Source: Castor canadensis
Taxonomy: Eukaryota; Chordata; Mammalia; Rodentia; Castoridae
Direction of reading: 5' to 3'
NCBI RefSeq assembly: GCF_047511655.1
Contig: NC_133402.1
Span: 62,686,951 to 62,750,950, forward strand
DNA length: 64,000 nt
Part shown: in pieces, positions 33,306-45,887 of the stretch
Position numbering within the stretch: position 1 is the first letter of the stretch
Layout of the letters: each line of letters opens with the position of its first letter
Position numbers and translations under genes: made by a program
The notes under the pieces: generated by a model
The model's database searches: none
The model's input: only the letters and a program-made list of their open reading frames with translations
Told to the model about the DNA's origin: nothing

Positions 33306-34549
33306 CTCCATCCTAACAGGTATGTCACTCATGGGTAGTTGTTAAAATTGGTAATTCTTCAGGGAGATGATGGTAGGAAGCTCCCGTTCCACCATCTTAC
33401 TGATGTCCCAATTTTTATTTCTTAAGTGAATCAAATTCATCCCCAGAAGAACTGATAAAAATAATTTCAAAATAAGCTAATTGTATCAGCTACATACTTC
33501 TCTGAACTAACACCCTCAAAATTCTCAGGGGTGTGTGAAATAAAATGTGTAGCTCAAGGGCGTGAGTTGAGCATCAGAGGACCTGTGGTCTGGGTTTGGA
33601 GCTGGCACATTTTCACTCCTGTCTTGTGCAATTGGCCAGACAAGTCCAAGGATGCACTGTGTGGGAGAGGAAGGGCAAAGTGACCTTGCCAAGAGAGTGG
33701 GTTCAGGAGGATGGATGGACAGAGGTCATAGTACACTCTACCGCACCGGCAGAGGGAAATGAAGGCTTGATGCAACTCCTGGTCACTACCGCTTAACATT
33801 GGTGATCCCAGAATCACAGGGAGCCTTTCATTGTTTTTCAAATTGCTTATAAAATGGACTTATAAAATGGACACTCAATCCATAAAATCCTACTTTTGCC
33901 AAATTTCCACGTTAGTTATGTAAGCCGGTTACAATTGAACTCCTAAGGAATGTTCAAAGAACTCCCAAAATAAGTTCTTTCTAGTGCTCGTCTGCAAGAG
34001 ATGAAGGGTTATACACACTTGGCCTCTAGCGTGCTTTCTGGCAGTTGGATTGACTGAGTAGCTAATAGGGTGCGAATAGTAATTACAAAGTGTATTATTA
34101 CATCAGTTCACCCAAAGGGATTAGTTTTGCCACTGAACAGGGCAAGGCACACTTTTGAAGGAGTGTGTCTCTTCTGATAACCAGTTGTATTAATTGAGCT
34201 GCAGACTGGGGTAGGAAGGGAGGAGAATAAAGAAATTAATTAAAAACATAAAACCAAAGGCAACACACCAAGACCCTTCTTGAAGTCTATGGGGTCTAAG
34301 AAAAATAAGAACAATCCCTCTCTTGGATTGGTTCTTTTTGTCCAGGTAGTCCAAAACCCTTTCAAAGGAATCCCTGTGTCCTTGTTATGGGAAAGAGAAG
34401 TATTTTATTCTCAGTTTGTGTAGAAATTTAATGAGTGTCTGTGGAAATGAACATAACTGGTGTAAAGTTCAGTAATTAGTTGTTTGGTCCATTTTAATTT
34501 TATTTCAGTGGTGTTGCTTAATTGATCAGTGCCAATGAAACAATGGACA
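33306..34549. other. Unassigned sequence
   Basis: No gene recognised. A 13-bp direct repeat TTATAAAATGGAC occurs twice at about 33848-33872. Confidence 0.4.
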
Positions 34550-34692
34550 GCTGACCTTTAATTTATTATTTATCCAGTGCCTATCATGTGATAGATACTG
34601 AGGGAATTCTGAAGATAACCTAGCCCTTGTTCCCATGGAGCATATAGTCTTTGGGGGAGGTAATAAATAGGTATATTTTTAAAAACTAGTAA
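34550..34692 (+). mobile_element. L2 relic
   Basis: 'ccagtgcctatcatgtgata', 'ttcccatggagcatatagtc' and 'gggggaggtaataaatag' fit the ancient L2 3' end. Confidence 0.6.
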
Positions 34693-35904
34693 GAGAATAG
34701 AGAAAAAAGAAAAACCTTATAACTTCACCTGTAAGTTCTGTTCAGGGGAGGGGGCGATGTTTTCTCTCCAACTTCCACGAAGCTTCAACTCATTTTGAAA
34801 GTCACATTATTTATGTGGGGTTACACGGAATCGCCCTTCCCCCAGCTCCAGGAATCGTCCCTAATTGGCCTAAATCAATCAGGACAATCCCACCCTCCAG
34901 ACAGAAGTGGTGGGTTCCAGGAGTTCAGGGAATCCCTACAGTTCAGGACTTCTGTGGAGACTGGGACATCGATGTCCTCTCTCCTTCTGAATGGCCATAG
35001 GAAGTGGCTGTGATGACTGCACCTGCTCCCTAACACCTTGCCAGGTTTGGGGAGATCCCCATTCTGTGCATATCTGTCTTCAGTGTAGAAACTGCCAAGG
35101 GCCAGATAATCACAATCCCAGGCAGTGTCCCCACCGGGACACAGGTGTGCCCAGTCTACTTGGCCATCGGAGTCACCTGCAAGGCTCTGTGAATCCTGAG
35201 CTAGTGAAATGAATGCGTTCCTCACTCCCAATCGCAACCCTTCTCAAGTGTTGAGTGTATTCTGGACGCTGCTTCATGAGTGGCCTTTGGTGTCCTCCAT
35301 CCAGTGTGGAGCCCTATCACCAACAGTGCCAACCTTCTACAGCCAGATTTGTGACTGTCTTCCTTTCTGCTTTGGAATTACCCAGAATTCTTTACAAATT
35401 TGTTACTACGGACTGCTAAGCAGGGAGTGTGTGTCACACATCGCAGTCTAGTGCATCCATGGCTGGCTAGGTGGTTGTGACATAGTCACTTGGTGACCGC
35501 AGCTACAGAGGGGACTCAGGGCTGAGCTGAGTTCAGCAGCCTGACTCCTCCTGGGATGGAGGGTGGGCTCCATGCCCTCTCTTCCTCCCTGTTTGCTGTG
35601 GGGAAGGCAGGTGGGAAAAATGACAGACTAGCTTTCCCTTCGTAGAATCTCCAAACTCCAGACCAGTTGTATTTCAATATTATCAGGGACAGGTTCAGAA
35701 ACCTGGTCAGGTGTCTGTGGTCTGACACTGAGATGCCCAGGAACGTTCTCTCCCAATGGCTCCTATCTGGACTCGCCCACGTGCATAGGTTCCTCAAGGC
35801 ATATCGGACAGCCATTGAACGTGGAGGACTTACTCACCAGGTCCTCAAGACATGAGCATATGAGGGAAATTCCCCACACAAGCTAAGAATGCATTCAGAA
35901 ATTA
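34693..35904. other. Unassigned sequence
   Basis: No repeat or gene recognised. ORFs up to 120 codons overlap on both strands and show no motif. Confidence 0.4.
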
Positions 35905-36202
35905 TCTGGAGTGGGCACTAGTGGCTCACGTCTATAATCCTGGGTTCTTATGAGGCTGAGATTGTGAGGATCACAGTTCATGGCCAGCCAGGGCAAAACG
36001 TTTGCAAGACTGAATCCCAGTGGAAAAAAAGCTGAGCCTGGTAGCATGCACCTGTCATCCCAGCTACAGCAGGAAGCATAAAATAGGAGACCCTATCTCC
36101 AAAATAACCAGAGCAAAAGGGCTGGAGGCGTGGCTCAAGCAGTAGAGTGCCTCCCTGGCATAGTGGAAAGCCCTGAGTTCAAATCCTAGTACTGCCAAAA
36201 GA
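35905..36202 (+). mobile_element. Composite SINE (B1 + B1 + ID)
   Basis: B1-like units at about 35909 and 36028, then the ID-like unit at 36120-36200. Confidence 0.88.
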
Positions 36203-36239
36203 AATTATCTCGAATAAATAATATTGATTTCATCAGTGT

Positions 36240-36741
36240 GCTGATTCTCCACATTTCCACTGGTGCTTAGATTTTGGCTTGGTTATTTCTTATTATCTTG
36301 TTAGCTTTTTAATGCATCTAACTTTCTTTTTTTCTAATTTAGTCAGTTTTCAATGGGAGAGTAATCCAAAGTGTCTTGGTCACTTTTATTAACTAGCAGA
36401 AATGGAAATCTCCCATTGATTTTTAAGTTTCATCATCAGTTTTTTCATTCTTAAAAGTTTTAATTGGCTTTTGAAGTTCCTTTGACATTTTTAAATGAGT
36501 TCCCACTGCACACCTGTATTTTCGAGGTTGTGCTAAATTTTTCTAAAATTCTTAGGATGCTTATTGTATGTTTTACATCTGCTGTGTCCTATATCTGCAG
36601 TCTTTGGGGCCCTTCACTGCTATCTACTTTTTTCTGCTGGTTCTTGATCATGGTGTCCTGTTGCCTTATGTGTTTAATATTTTTTTTGTTCTTTTTTTTG
36701 GTGTTTAATATTTTTAATTGAGGGTGTTTTCTTTCTTGGAA
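36240..36741 (-). mobile_element. Old L1M fragment
   Basis: 'cattcttaaaagttttaattggc', 'tatctgcagtctttggggcc' and 'tcatggtgtcctgttgcctt' follow the antisense old-L1 pattern, a region related to 48.5-49.2 kb. Confidence 0.65.
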
Positions 36742-36743
36742 TT

Positions 36744-36751
36744 CTCTCTCT

Positions 36752-36785
<34 letters not shown>
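36744..36785. repeat. (TC)n(TG)n microsatellite
   Basis: Short TC run followed by about 14 TG units. Confidence 0.95.
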
Positions 36786-36786
<1 letters not shown>

Positions 36787-36852
36787 AATTTCCAGAAGTG
36801 ATTGAAAAAAGTCTCTAGATTCAAAGAGGCACCTTTTCCCTAAGAGGACAAA

Positions 36853-36891
36853 TTAAAAAAAAAAAAAATATATATATATATATATACACAC
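36853..36891. repeat. A-run and (TA)n(CA)n
   Basis: About 15 A's followed by TA and CA dinucleotides. Confidence 0.95.
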
Positions 36892-37839
36892 AATTAACAT
36901 TCAAAATAAAGCTATGTTAGCTTGAAATAAAAGCTCGAAGTTTGCGAATTGGTTGTCGATGTGGATGGATGTCAGTGTGGAGGTGAAATATTAAGAGGAG
37001 AAAGGAAAAGGAAGTGGTGTTGAGGGGAAGGACAGCAAGCAACAGCAGGCGACAGCAACAAAAAAGGGACAAAAAAGAAAATTTCCATCCTTTCTTGGTG
37101 GGGCATTCACACCTTTGACAACGCCAGCCGCTACCCATCTGATGTGAAAGAAAAAAGAGAGAAAGGAGAAAATGAAAAATTTTGTGAAGAATTTTTATAA
37201 AAGTACACATGTAGAAAGTTTAGAAATAAAGTCTTTTTTAAAAAAAACACTTAAAAATATGAACAAAATGAAGCAAGATATCTCTTCTTATAAAGTTATA
37301 TATACAATAATTCAAAATTGAGTGTGAAAATGCATTGAGGAATAGTGCCCTGTGGCCACACTGAAAAGATGATTTAATTTTAGGAAAATCTATCAACATA
37401 ATTCAGTGGATGTATCAACTAATTAAAAGTCATCTTGTGTTAGAATAAATAGATGCTTCCCAAAAGGAGTTGATAAAATTCATGAAGAGTTAGTTTAAAA
37501 AAATCAGCAATTAATTAAAAAGAAGCAAAGGACCTTAAAAGGTCAACTTCAAAAGGGGAAAAGCAAGTAGTTAATAAAGATATGGAAAATTCAGTTGTCA
37601 TTAAATTCAAAAGCACACGCACTGGGAACCTTCCACCTTCCTCTGTCATGTCTGCAACAGGCTTTCTCTTCTAGTCCAATTCTGGCTTTCTGGCCAGCGT
37701 GCAGGCTTCAGTGCTATCATGCATTCAGATTTCTCGCTCTTTTCATTTATAACTGTGATGTCATTGTTTGCCCTTGAGATTTCCAGAAAACTGAAGAGGT
37801 GATGCTAACACAGCATGTTGACAGGTTGAGGAAACCGAT
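36892..37839. other. Unassigned AT-rich sequence
   Basis: No gene or repeat recognised with confidence. Confidence 0.4.
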
Positions 37840-38290
37840 CTTCAAATTCTGTCCTTGGAGGGGGGACAGCAGATTTGATATGCAACCAAGGCAAAAATAT
37901 AAAAAGTGGAGGAGATGAACCAATTCAGGTTATGATACACACATATACGGAAATGTCACAAGGAAACTCCCTGTGTAGCTGTCTTAGACAAACACAAGAG
38001 TCTTTTTTTCAAAAACAGAGAATAGGAAGGTAAAACAGGTGCCGTCTGGGAGTTGGCACCAGTGGGAGGAGGGAAGATTTAAGGAAAGGATGTAGGAGAG
38101 TGAATACGGTGGAGTATTGCGCACTCACGTATGGAAATGGAAAAATGAGACCTTTGACTCTGTTCCAGGAATGGGGGGGAGAATGATGGGAGGTGGGGGT
38201 GAATTGAACTAAGACATTGTAAGAACTTTTGTAAATGTCACAATGTCCCCAGTACAATAATAAAAAATGAAATAAAAATAAATGAGTAAA
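37840..38290 (+). mobile_element. L1 3' UTR and tail, sense
   Basis: 'gggggggagaatgatgggagg', 'gtaaatgtcacaatgtccccag' and 'tacaataataaaaaatgaaa' match the sense 3' UTR and A-rich tail of rodent L1. Confidence 0.65.
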
Positions 38291-39828
38291 AACACACACA
38301 TTGTCTCCTGCTCTTGCATTCCCATTTGAGAAGTCTGCATTCTAGAAACAGATGAACCACACAGCACAAGGATATTTCTTGCCATACTATTTATAGAATA
38401 AAACTCTGCAGGAGGTGGAGGAGAGCCAAGGGGACATCCATCGGTAATGGAATGGTGTGTCTCCTGGGGATTCCTGTCATTGGCTTGTATTATTCTGGGT
38501 AATTTATATGGAAGAATATTCTGATCCATACTACAAGGGAAGACGGAAGACACAGAGCACACATAGATGTGTTGCTTTGCTCACCTTTCTGGTCAAATGG
38601 AGTGTGGGCTTTCATTTGGGAGTCTACTCTCGATCTGTGTGTGTCCATGACACGTTTCTGGTGGTGCCAGTCCACCTCAGTCCAAGCATTTCTCTGGCCA
38701 CGGGCATTGGTTCAAGAATAGCCATTCAATTTTATCAAGGCGCTGAGTACAAACTCTCAGAACTGTTGTTGATCCTGTTGAGAGGTCTTCTCTTCTTCCT
38801 GTTGGTTTTGGAATTGAAAATGTGAGTCACCAGAAAGAAGATCTGCCTATTGATGGACCAATAGAGAGAAATATGGAGCTAAGACAAAGCCAAGTTGAGT
38901 GCTGGCTTAAGTTCCTGGATCCAGCTATTCCTAAAGCCTTCCAGGTACATGAACCAATAAATCCCCCTTTACCCAAATCACACTCTGATTCTCTGACTTG
39001 CTACCAAAGAGTCCTGACTAATAGAATAATGTAGATGATTCGACTGACTTTATAAAACAGAACCTTTGTAATTATGCACTCGTGTGCAGGGGTACGACTG
39101 GTGTGGGGTGGAGGTGATCCAGTACAATGAAATACCAAGAGTCTGAGGGGAGCTGGATTAGAAGTGATAAGGGGGCAGTCACGGCCCCACTGTTCTCCCA
39201 AGTAGTATTTGACCCACATACAAGTGTATAAGTCTTTTGTATTATTAAAATCCTGTAAGATTCAGATGAGCATTATATAGATTTTGTGTTTTTCCAAATA
39301 CCGGGTTTTATAGAGGAGAGAGTAAGACAGGTGACCTGGGAAAAGAAAACAAAAGCTAACATTTGAAATTAGAAAAAAAATTAGTAGCTGATGAAAACCT
39401 AGAAAAGCTTTTCTGAATAAGATGATTTCAAAAATTAAACGTAAGTGAAAGTGATGATTGCTCTTTGTATATTAATCCTGAATGCAAATGGCTAATTCTC
39501 TTAGAATGTCCTCCCTAGCTAACCTGACGGACGTGTAACATTAATCCAATAATTTATGAACGAGTACAGGATTTCTCCCTAAAGATTAAAATATACCCTC
39601 ACCCAGGGCAAGAAAACAAAGTACTAAGTTATTTCACTTTTTATCTCATAATTTGACTTTCTCAAATTAATTCTGAGTTTTGAAAAACCTGATTATAAGT
39701 GTTTATTATAATTTTTGCAATGTCTTAAATGATTGCTTATGATCACATGTGAGACATTTTTTCCTGCAATGGTGCCTTTCATTTTTGACTATAAATGTTA
39801 ACCACATATATGATGAAAAATCTTGATG
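38291..39828. other. Mostly unassigned, with a possible LTR-like relic
   Basis: 'gaaccaataaatccccctttac' with 'ccaaagagtcctgactaatag' (38950-39030) looks like the 3' end of an old retroelement whose family I cannot name. The rest (to 39828) is AT-rich and unassigned. Confidence 0.35.
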
Positions 39829-39830
39829 CC

Positions 39831-40019
39831 AGCTGGGCCCTGGTGGCTCATGCCTGTAATCCTAGCTACTCTGGAGCCAGAGACCAGGAGGATGGCGGCT
39901 CGAAGCCAGCTTGGGCAAATAGTTCCCAAGATCCTATCTTGAAAAAACCCACAAAAAGGGCTGGTAGAGTGGCTCAAGGTGTAGACCCTGAGTTCAAACC
40001 CCAGTACTGCAAAAGAAAA
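39831..40019 (+). mobile_element. Composite SINE (B1 + ID), first of a pair
   Basis: Preceded by TCTTGATGCC at 39821-39830, which recurs after it at 40022-40031. Confidence 0.88.
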
Positions 40020-40031
40020 AGTCTTGATGCC

Positions 40032-40341
40032 AAGAGTGGTGGGTGGCTCACGCCTATGATTCCAGCTACTCAAGAGGTAGAGATTGGAAGGATCAAGGTT
40101 AGAGGCCAGCAAGGGCAAAAAATCATGAAGACCCATCTCAACCAATAAGCCAGGTGTGGTGGTGCACACTTGTGATCTCAACTACAAGGGAGGCAAGGTG
40201 GGAGGATAACAGTCCAGGGCCTGAACAAAAATTTCTGACTGTATCTGAAAAATGACAAGCAAAAAGGCCTAGGGGCATGGTTCACCTGCCTAGCAAGCAC
40301 AAAGTCCTGAGTTCAAACTCTAGTATGACAGAAGAAAAAAA
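40032..40341 (+). mobile_element. Composite SINE (B1 + B1 + ID), second of a pair
   Basis: Starts directly after the second TCTTGATGCC; a partial third copy TCTTGAC follows at 40344-40350. Confidence 0.88.
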
Positions 40342-40345
40342 AGTC

Positions 40346-40934
40346 TTGACCTCATAATTTTATGCAAAGACCATTCAAAGCCACAGGAGTACAATATTTA
40401 CATTTGCATTATTCATGAGAGCTTTTCATTCCCCTCCTGGGGTCAGGGAAAGAGGAGATCAGGCAGAACACTGAGGCAGAGTGCAGGGGACACTGCCATC
40501 TCCAACCTTGAAGTGGCACCTCACAGGTCTGCAGCTTGCAGTCCATTTCAGTCCCAGAAAAGGTCACTTACCTTCTCTGGCAAGCCTTTAGCCACTTGAG
40601 AGACCAAGCACCTGTGGATTGGGAACCTGGCTTTGGGGACTGGCTGTGCAGTAGCTAAGGTGAAAGATAAACAGACAGTAAACATTTGTGCACAGAGGTC
40701 CTCGGTGCTCTGATTATTCATCAGTCCTGTCTTCACAGCCCGTCAAAGCTCATTTTCAACATGAGTAAAAGTGGGGGATGGTCTCCCTGAATTGGAGCAA
40801 ATCTGATTATTATATTGTTTTGTTCCTGCAAATCCAGGATGCCATACTTAGATAGTTCATGTCTGTTGGAAATTTATAGAAAAGGACACACTTTTATCAG
40901 TGTAGGATTTTTTAAATGTGCCAGGTGTTAATTT
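40346..40934. other. Unassigned sequence
   Basis: Nothing recognised. Confidence 0.4.
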
Positions 40935-41017
40935 TTTGGAGGACTAGTGGGGTTTGAACTCAGGGCCTTACACTTGCTAAGCAGTTACTCTACCATTCAA
41001 GCCATGCCCCCAGCCCT
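40935..41017 (-). mobile_element. ID-like SINE
   Basis: Antisense ID unit alone ('gggtttgaactcagggcctt'). Confidence 0.88.
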
Positions 41018-41726
41018 TTAAACATTTTATTTAAAAGAAAGTTTTAACAATTGCTAATGAGTGACAGAAGTAGGCAAAGCAGAATAATATGTAAATAATT
41101 TTTATCTTATAAACTCTAACCCTTAAGGGAACAAAATTGATCTTATTGATTTATAGTACGGTCGGCATCTTGTAATGTTAAATTCAGTAGGCAGCTTAGA
41201 CATTAAATTTTAAACTCAGTCAGCATCAATCTTTTATTTAGGTCTGATAAGCTTCTGAGGTTGTTCCAATGGTGGAATCCTAATATGGCCTTCCGCAGAG
41301 AGCAAAATTCACCTTCGGGATATTATGTCCTTAATCACGAATCTGGAAACAGATGTTTTACTTACTGTATCAGAAATAATGTATAGCTATAATATCCTTC
41401 AGTTTGTTTTAGGATTACGGTGCTTTGCCTCACAGCTTATTGCATTCCCCTCAGCGTTATTAACTCCAGCCAAGATCTTAATTTTCACAATTAGAATTGA
41501 AAATGCTTTTTTTTTTTTTTCTGGAATCTTCTGAGTTAAATTCTGGGTCACACAAAGATTAAGCAAAGTGACTCCAAACCAAGAATCCTGTAATTCTTGA
41601 ATGTTGCTGCTTATTGTTCCTTTTCCGTCTCTGAAATTGGGAACAGAGTTTTGGGGACTGCGAATTAGGAAAGCCTTGCCTTGCTCATCCATGGTAAAGT
41701 CAACAGATTTCAACAAGGCATCTACG
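41018..41726. other. Unassigned AT-rich sequence
   Basis: Nothing recognised beyond a T-run at about 41507-41520. Confidence 0.4.
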
Positions 41727-41812
41727 GGCTGGAGGTGTGGCTCGAGTGGCAGAGCTCCTGCTTTGCAAGCACAAAGCCCCGTGTTCAAATCCCAGCCCCA
41801 CCAAAACAAAAT
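41727..41812 (+). mobile_element. ID-like SINE
   Basis: 'ggctggaggtgtggctcgag' and 'gtgttcaaatcccagcccca'; it stands alone without a B1 unit. Confidence 0.9.
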
Positions 41813-42084
41813 AGGCCAACTATTACTTTTGTTTAATCTGACATTAGGCCAAGGCGTACAAAGGAAATCCATGAAATTTGGAGCGAACAGGATCTTTAAG
41901 ACAGTGTTACTTGACTGTCGTTTCTTCCAATAGCCTCTTCTGAGTGGTCTGTGATGGGAGGTGGGGAGTAAATAATTTAAACTCTGAAGAATTCAAGGAT
42001 GACGATCTGGAGCAAGCAGAAATATCTGCAAAGTGATCTAACACTTACGACAGGATTTCTAAATGACATCCTGTTTCTTCTCTG

Positions 42085-42206
42085 ATTTTTTTTTCCTTTT
42101 GAGTCAGAGTCTACAGCCCAGGCTGGCTTCAAATCTCAACCCTTCTGCCTCAGCCTCCCAAGTGCTGGGATTATAGCAGTGTGTCACTGCGCCTGGTCTC
42201 CTAACT
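42085..42206 (-). mobile_element. B1-like SINE monomer
   Basis: T-run then 'cagcccaggctggcttcaaa' to 'gtgtcactgcgcctggtc'. Confidence 0.85.
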
Positions 42207-42221
42207 ACATTTTGGGGCATA

Positions 42222-42440
42222 ATTTATTTATTCTCTCTCTTTTGTATTAGCATATATTAATTCTACAAGGGATTTCACTGTGATATTTCCATGCATGCCC
42301 ACCATCTGATCAATTTCACCCCTGTTACTCATTCTTAACATCTAACGGGTTTCATTATTTTCATACATGTGTATGAAGTACTGTGTTCACTTACCACCCC
42401 GTTTTATTTTCCAAAATAACATTCCAATGGGCTTCATTTT
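42222..42440 (-). mobile_element. L1 3' UTR fragment
   Basis: 'tgtattagcatatattaattc', 'gggatttcactgtgatattt' and 'ccatgcatgcccacc' are the antisense rodent L1 3' UTR. Confidence 0.7.
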
Positions 42441-43009
42441 ACCTGATTTTTAAAGATGTTTGTAACAATTTCTTTAAAGATTACTGATTTTTTTGACCAC
42501 TGACTATCACCTCAGGGAAGCACATGAAATTTGTTACTGTAATGACCTGGTGAGGAAAGCCCCAGGGGAGGGAAGGCAGCACTCTGGCTTCTAACTGTGC
42601 TGTGATGAAGCAGAGGCACGTCACAAGGGGACACGGGGACAGGAGGGCTGCTGACCTGTCCAGAGCAACCCGTAGGCAGCAGGCCTTGTTGTGTAAAGTC
42701 TCCAAGAGCCCGACACTGAGCACCTTCTACCTTCAAAATTGGACATTTTGTTGAAGAAGGACTGCCAGAGGTAGTGTGCCCTTTTGCCTATAGACAGTAT
42801 TATTTATTGATGAAGAGTGTTACATTAGTTCAGTTTACTTTCATAATTCCATAAACTGAAGAAATGGCCAGTGGTCCTTCAAAGTAGGAAAACTCATTTT
42901 CTGTGAGAGGGATGATGGTGAGTTGGAGTGAGGACTGGGGACCAAGCAGAGGGACAGACCTGAGTTTCCATCTCAGCATTTGCTTTCAGGAATCCAGTGG
43001 CTTACCAGG
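42441..43009. other. Unassigned sequence
   Basis: Nothing recognised. Confidence 0.4.
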
Positions 43010-43150
43010 TCACGGTTGCTGGCCGGCTGACCGTGAATGTGAACTCACTCCCTCTGTTTCCTCAGTCAGGTGGGATCCAGGACAGTTATATTTACAGTAA
43101 TGTGTGCAAAGTGCCCAACACATAGTACATGCTCTGATGTGTTGCCTTCC
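43010..43150 (+). mobile_element. MIR relic
   Basis: 'gtttcctcagtcaggtggga' and 'gtgcccaacacatagtacat' fit the MIR 3' half. Confidence 0.55.
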
Positions 43151-44114
43151 TCCTGCTTCCTTCTGACCCCTTGCTAAGTCACTCAGCCTCCAGGTGGACT
43201 GCACCATTCTCTTTGCCCCAGCTCCTAAGTGCCTTCCCTTGTGAAAATGGGAAGGTTCGCCTACAGTTGGGATGTTATTCCCAAGTGGTCTTCTTGTTCC
43301 TCCAAAAAACAGAACAAATGGGCTTCCAGCAGGGAAGATTCCAGCAGAAGCTTCAGCAGCAGACCACGAGCCAGGCTTCTGAGTCAGGGAAGGTCTCTTT
43401 TGTACCATCCATCACTAGCTCTGCCAAGTCAATCTACTAATCTCCAAACCTAATAATGTCTGGCTCATCTCCCCAGTTGATTTGTCCTTTGGTCTAATTG
43501 TCCACGCCCTGCCTGCCTGATTGAGAAATGGGTTACATCTGCAGAAACTGAGCAGCCAGCAGTCACCTGACCTGGTGCCATGTGGCTGCCCCTTGGTAGA
43601 CTTTCCTCCTCTCGTCTGTCTGAGGTCCCAGGTCTTCAGAGTGGCCCTCGCCGCTCTGCATGTGTTTTTGTCCTACTTCAGTGAAGAGAGACAGCTAGAT
43701 CAATACTTTTGATCTGTTTTGCTGCCAGAATTCGATGATCTGTCATGGTTCTTGCCCAATGCACCCAATCATTACGGTTAAAATGTTTTTGGTGTAGTTC
43801 AGAGAATTGCTTTCGTTTATAATCCACCTTTGAGAGCTAAACCTTGAAGCTGATGGAACATTAGCTCCATTTCTCTATGCTTTTTCATAACCCAGAGCAA
43901 TTCTGTTTTATGCCTAACGGCTAATCTAATTGCATATGATCTTCCACCTGGGAAAGGCTTTGCTGAATCACCCCGCCCCCCAGCCCTTCTGTGTCACCAG
44001 TCATTGCTCAGCTACAGACTAAGCAAGACTTGGTCGAGTTGATCTTGACTAAGACGCTATGGTCCTATAAAGTCTTTGATGTGTGTGTCAAAATTTAATC
44101 ACTCATAGGTTTTC
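43151..44114. other. Unassigned sequence
   Basis: Nothing recognised; short Gln/Ser-rich ORFs near 43.2-43.45 kb are probably chance. Confidence 0.4.
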
Positions 44115-44309
44115 TTTTCTTTTTTGTAGTACTGGGGTTTGAACTCAGGGCGTTCACCTTAAGCCACTTCACCAGCCCTTTTTTGTGAAGGGTTTTTTGA
44201 GATAGGGTCTTGTGAACTATTTGCCTGGACTGGCTTTGAACCTCGATCCTCCTGATCTCTGTCTCCTGAGTAGCTAGGATTACAGGCGTGAGCCACCAGC
44301 ACCCGGCTG
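44115..44309 (-). mobile_element. Composite SINE (ID + B1) with 9-bp target-site duplication
   Basis: Antisense deleted-ID form; flanked by identical TAGGTTTTC at 44106-44114 and 44310-44318. Confidence 0.9.
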
Positions 44310-44444
44310 TAGGTTTTCAAAAAATAAATCTTTCACTTCTGCAACTGGGAGTGTTTATGTTAAACAATTTCTCTATCATGCTTTGCACATTAAATAAAGC
44401 AGCCCTTTCAAATCAATTTTCTGTTGTGTCTATAAGGTTATCAT

Positions 44445-44750
44445 TTTGTCAGGGGTCCACAGATTTTTCTGTGAAGGGCCAAATAGTAAATATTCTGAGT
44501 TTTGTGTGTCATTCTCAATTCTGTCATTGTAGCTATAATGCAGCCGTAGACAATATACAAATGAATGTGGCTGTAAGCCAACATAGCTTTATTTATGGAC
44601 ATCAAAATTTGAATTTTGCATAGTTTCACATATCATGAAACCTTACTCTTTGATCTTTCTTTCAACCATAAACATGTCAAAACTATTCTTAGCTTGTGGG
44701 ATTACGATGAGCAGTAGACCAGACCTGCCCTGGGCTGGACTGATCTAACC
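44445..44750 (+). mobile_element. DNA-transposon relic (hAT/MER type)
   Basis: 'tctgtgaagggccaaatagt', 'aaatattctgagttttg', 'gcagccgtagacaatatac' and 'gaatgtggctgtaagccaac' belong to a widespread mammalian non-autonomous DNA repeat. Exact family not recalled. Confidence 0.6.
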
Positions 44751-44867
44751 ACAGCATAGTTTCTGCTCGCAGGGAGATGTAGGTTTGTGTGGGAACTGAG
44801 GTCTTTATAATTAGGACTCTTCTTTAAGACAAGGAATATAAAATTACAAATGCAAAATGAGGTACAG

Positions 44868-45775
44868 TGGTTTGGAAATGATCCAGAGGGGCCCTAAACT
44901 TCAAGCCTCTCCCGAATCCTGATGAGTCTGCCTCTGGTAACGTGGAAGATTCTGCTCAGAGTTCCCAGACCTGGCAGACCACCAGTGTCACCAAGGGAGC
45001 TTTTCGTTTATTTTTTAATTTGCTAATTTATTTATTTATTATTTTCTGGTACAGGGGCTTAAACTCAGGGTCTTGTGCTTGCATGCTCTACCACTTGAGC
45101 TGTGCCCCTAGCCTTTTGCTTTTAGTATTTTTTGATATAGAGTCTTATGTTTTTGCCTGGGGGCCAGCCACAGACCACGATCCTCCTACCTTCACCTCCC
45201 ACACGGCTGAGATTATAGACGGGAACCACCACACCTAGCTTGCTTTTGAGACAGGGTCTGGTTGACTTTATTGCCTGGGCTGGCCCAGAACCCTGGTCTT
45301 CTGCCCTCACCTTCCAAGTGGCTGGGATTACTAACATGTGCCACCACACCCAGCTCCTGTTTTAATTTACTTAATTTTATTTTGTGGTACTGGGGCTTGA
45401 ACTCAGGGCCTACACCTTGAATTACTCCACCAGCCCTTTTTTGTGATGGGTGTTTTCAGGATAGGGTCTATGAACTCTTTGTCCTGGTTGGCCTTGAACC
45501 TCGATCCTCCTGATCTCTGCCTCCCGAGTAGCTAGGATTATAGGCATGAGCCACAGGCATCCAGCCTATTTTTTATTTTTTGAGACAAGGTCTCAACTAT
45601 GTAGCCCACATTTTTCTGGAACTCCCGATCCTCCTGACTCAGCCTCCTGATTACAGGCTGTGCCACCACACCCTGCCCAGGGAGCATTTTAAATGCTAGC
45701 CTGAGGCGAGCACCTGGAATCAGCTGTATGGAGAGCTCCCTAGGAAATTCTGCTGCACAACTGGGTTTGTCCATA
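44868..45775 (+). mobile_element. Old MER-type DNA repeat split by a SINE cluster
   Basis: 'accagtgtcaccaagggagc' up to 45000 continues after the SINEs as 'agggagcattttaaatgcta', then 'cacctggaatcag'. This order matches a MER5/MER20-like repeat. AGGGAGC is duplicated at 44994-45000 and 45679-45685. Confidence 0.45.
45001..45678 (-). mobile_element. Cluster of three antisense SINE units
   Basis: ID + B1 composite (about 45040-45360), deleted-ID + B1 composite (45385-45567), and a B1 monomer (45573-45678). Confidence 0.85.
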
Positions 45776-45887
45776 ACAGCACAGGCCCAGGCCCCTTGTG
45801 TGTGTCGAGTTTGGCTGATATAACATGAACTGGCTAAAATGCACTGAGCAGTTACGGCGTGTGGCATTGAGCCAAAGTGTCTTGTGT

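Noticed and set aside
41725-41800. tRNA gene (box A/box B match)
   Set aside because: The internal promoter-like motifs belong to the ID-like SINE; the same sequence recurs more than a dozen times and lacks a proper tRNA fold and acceptor stem.
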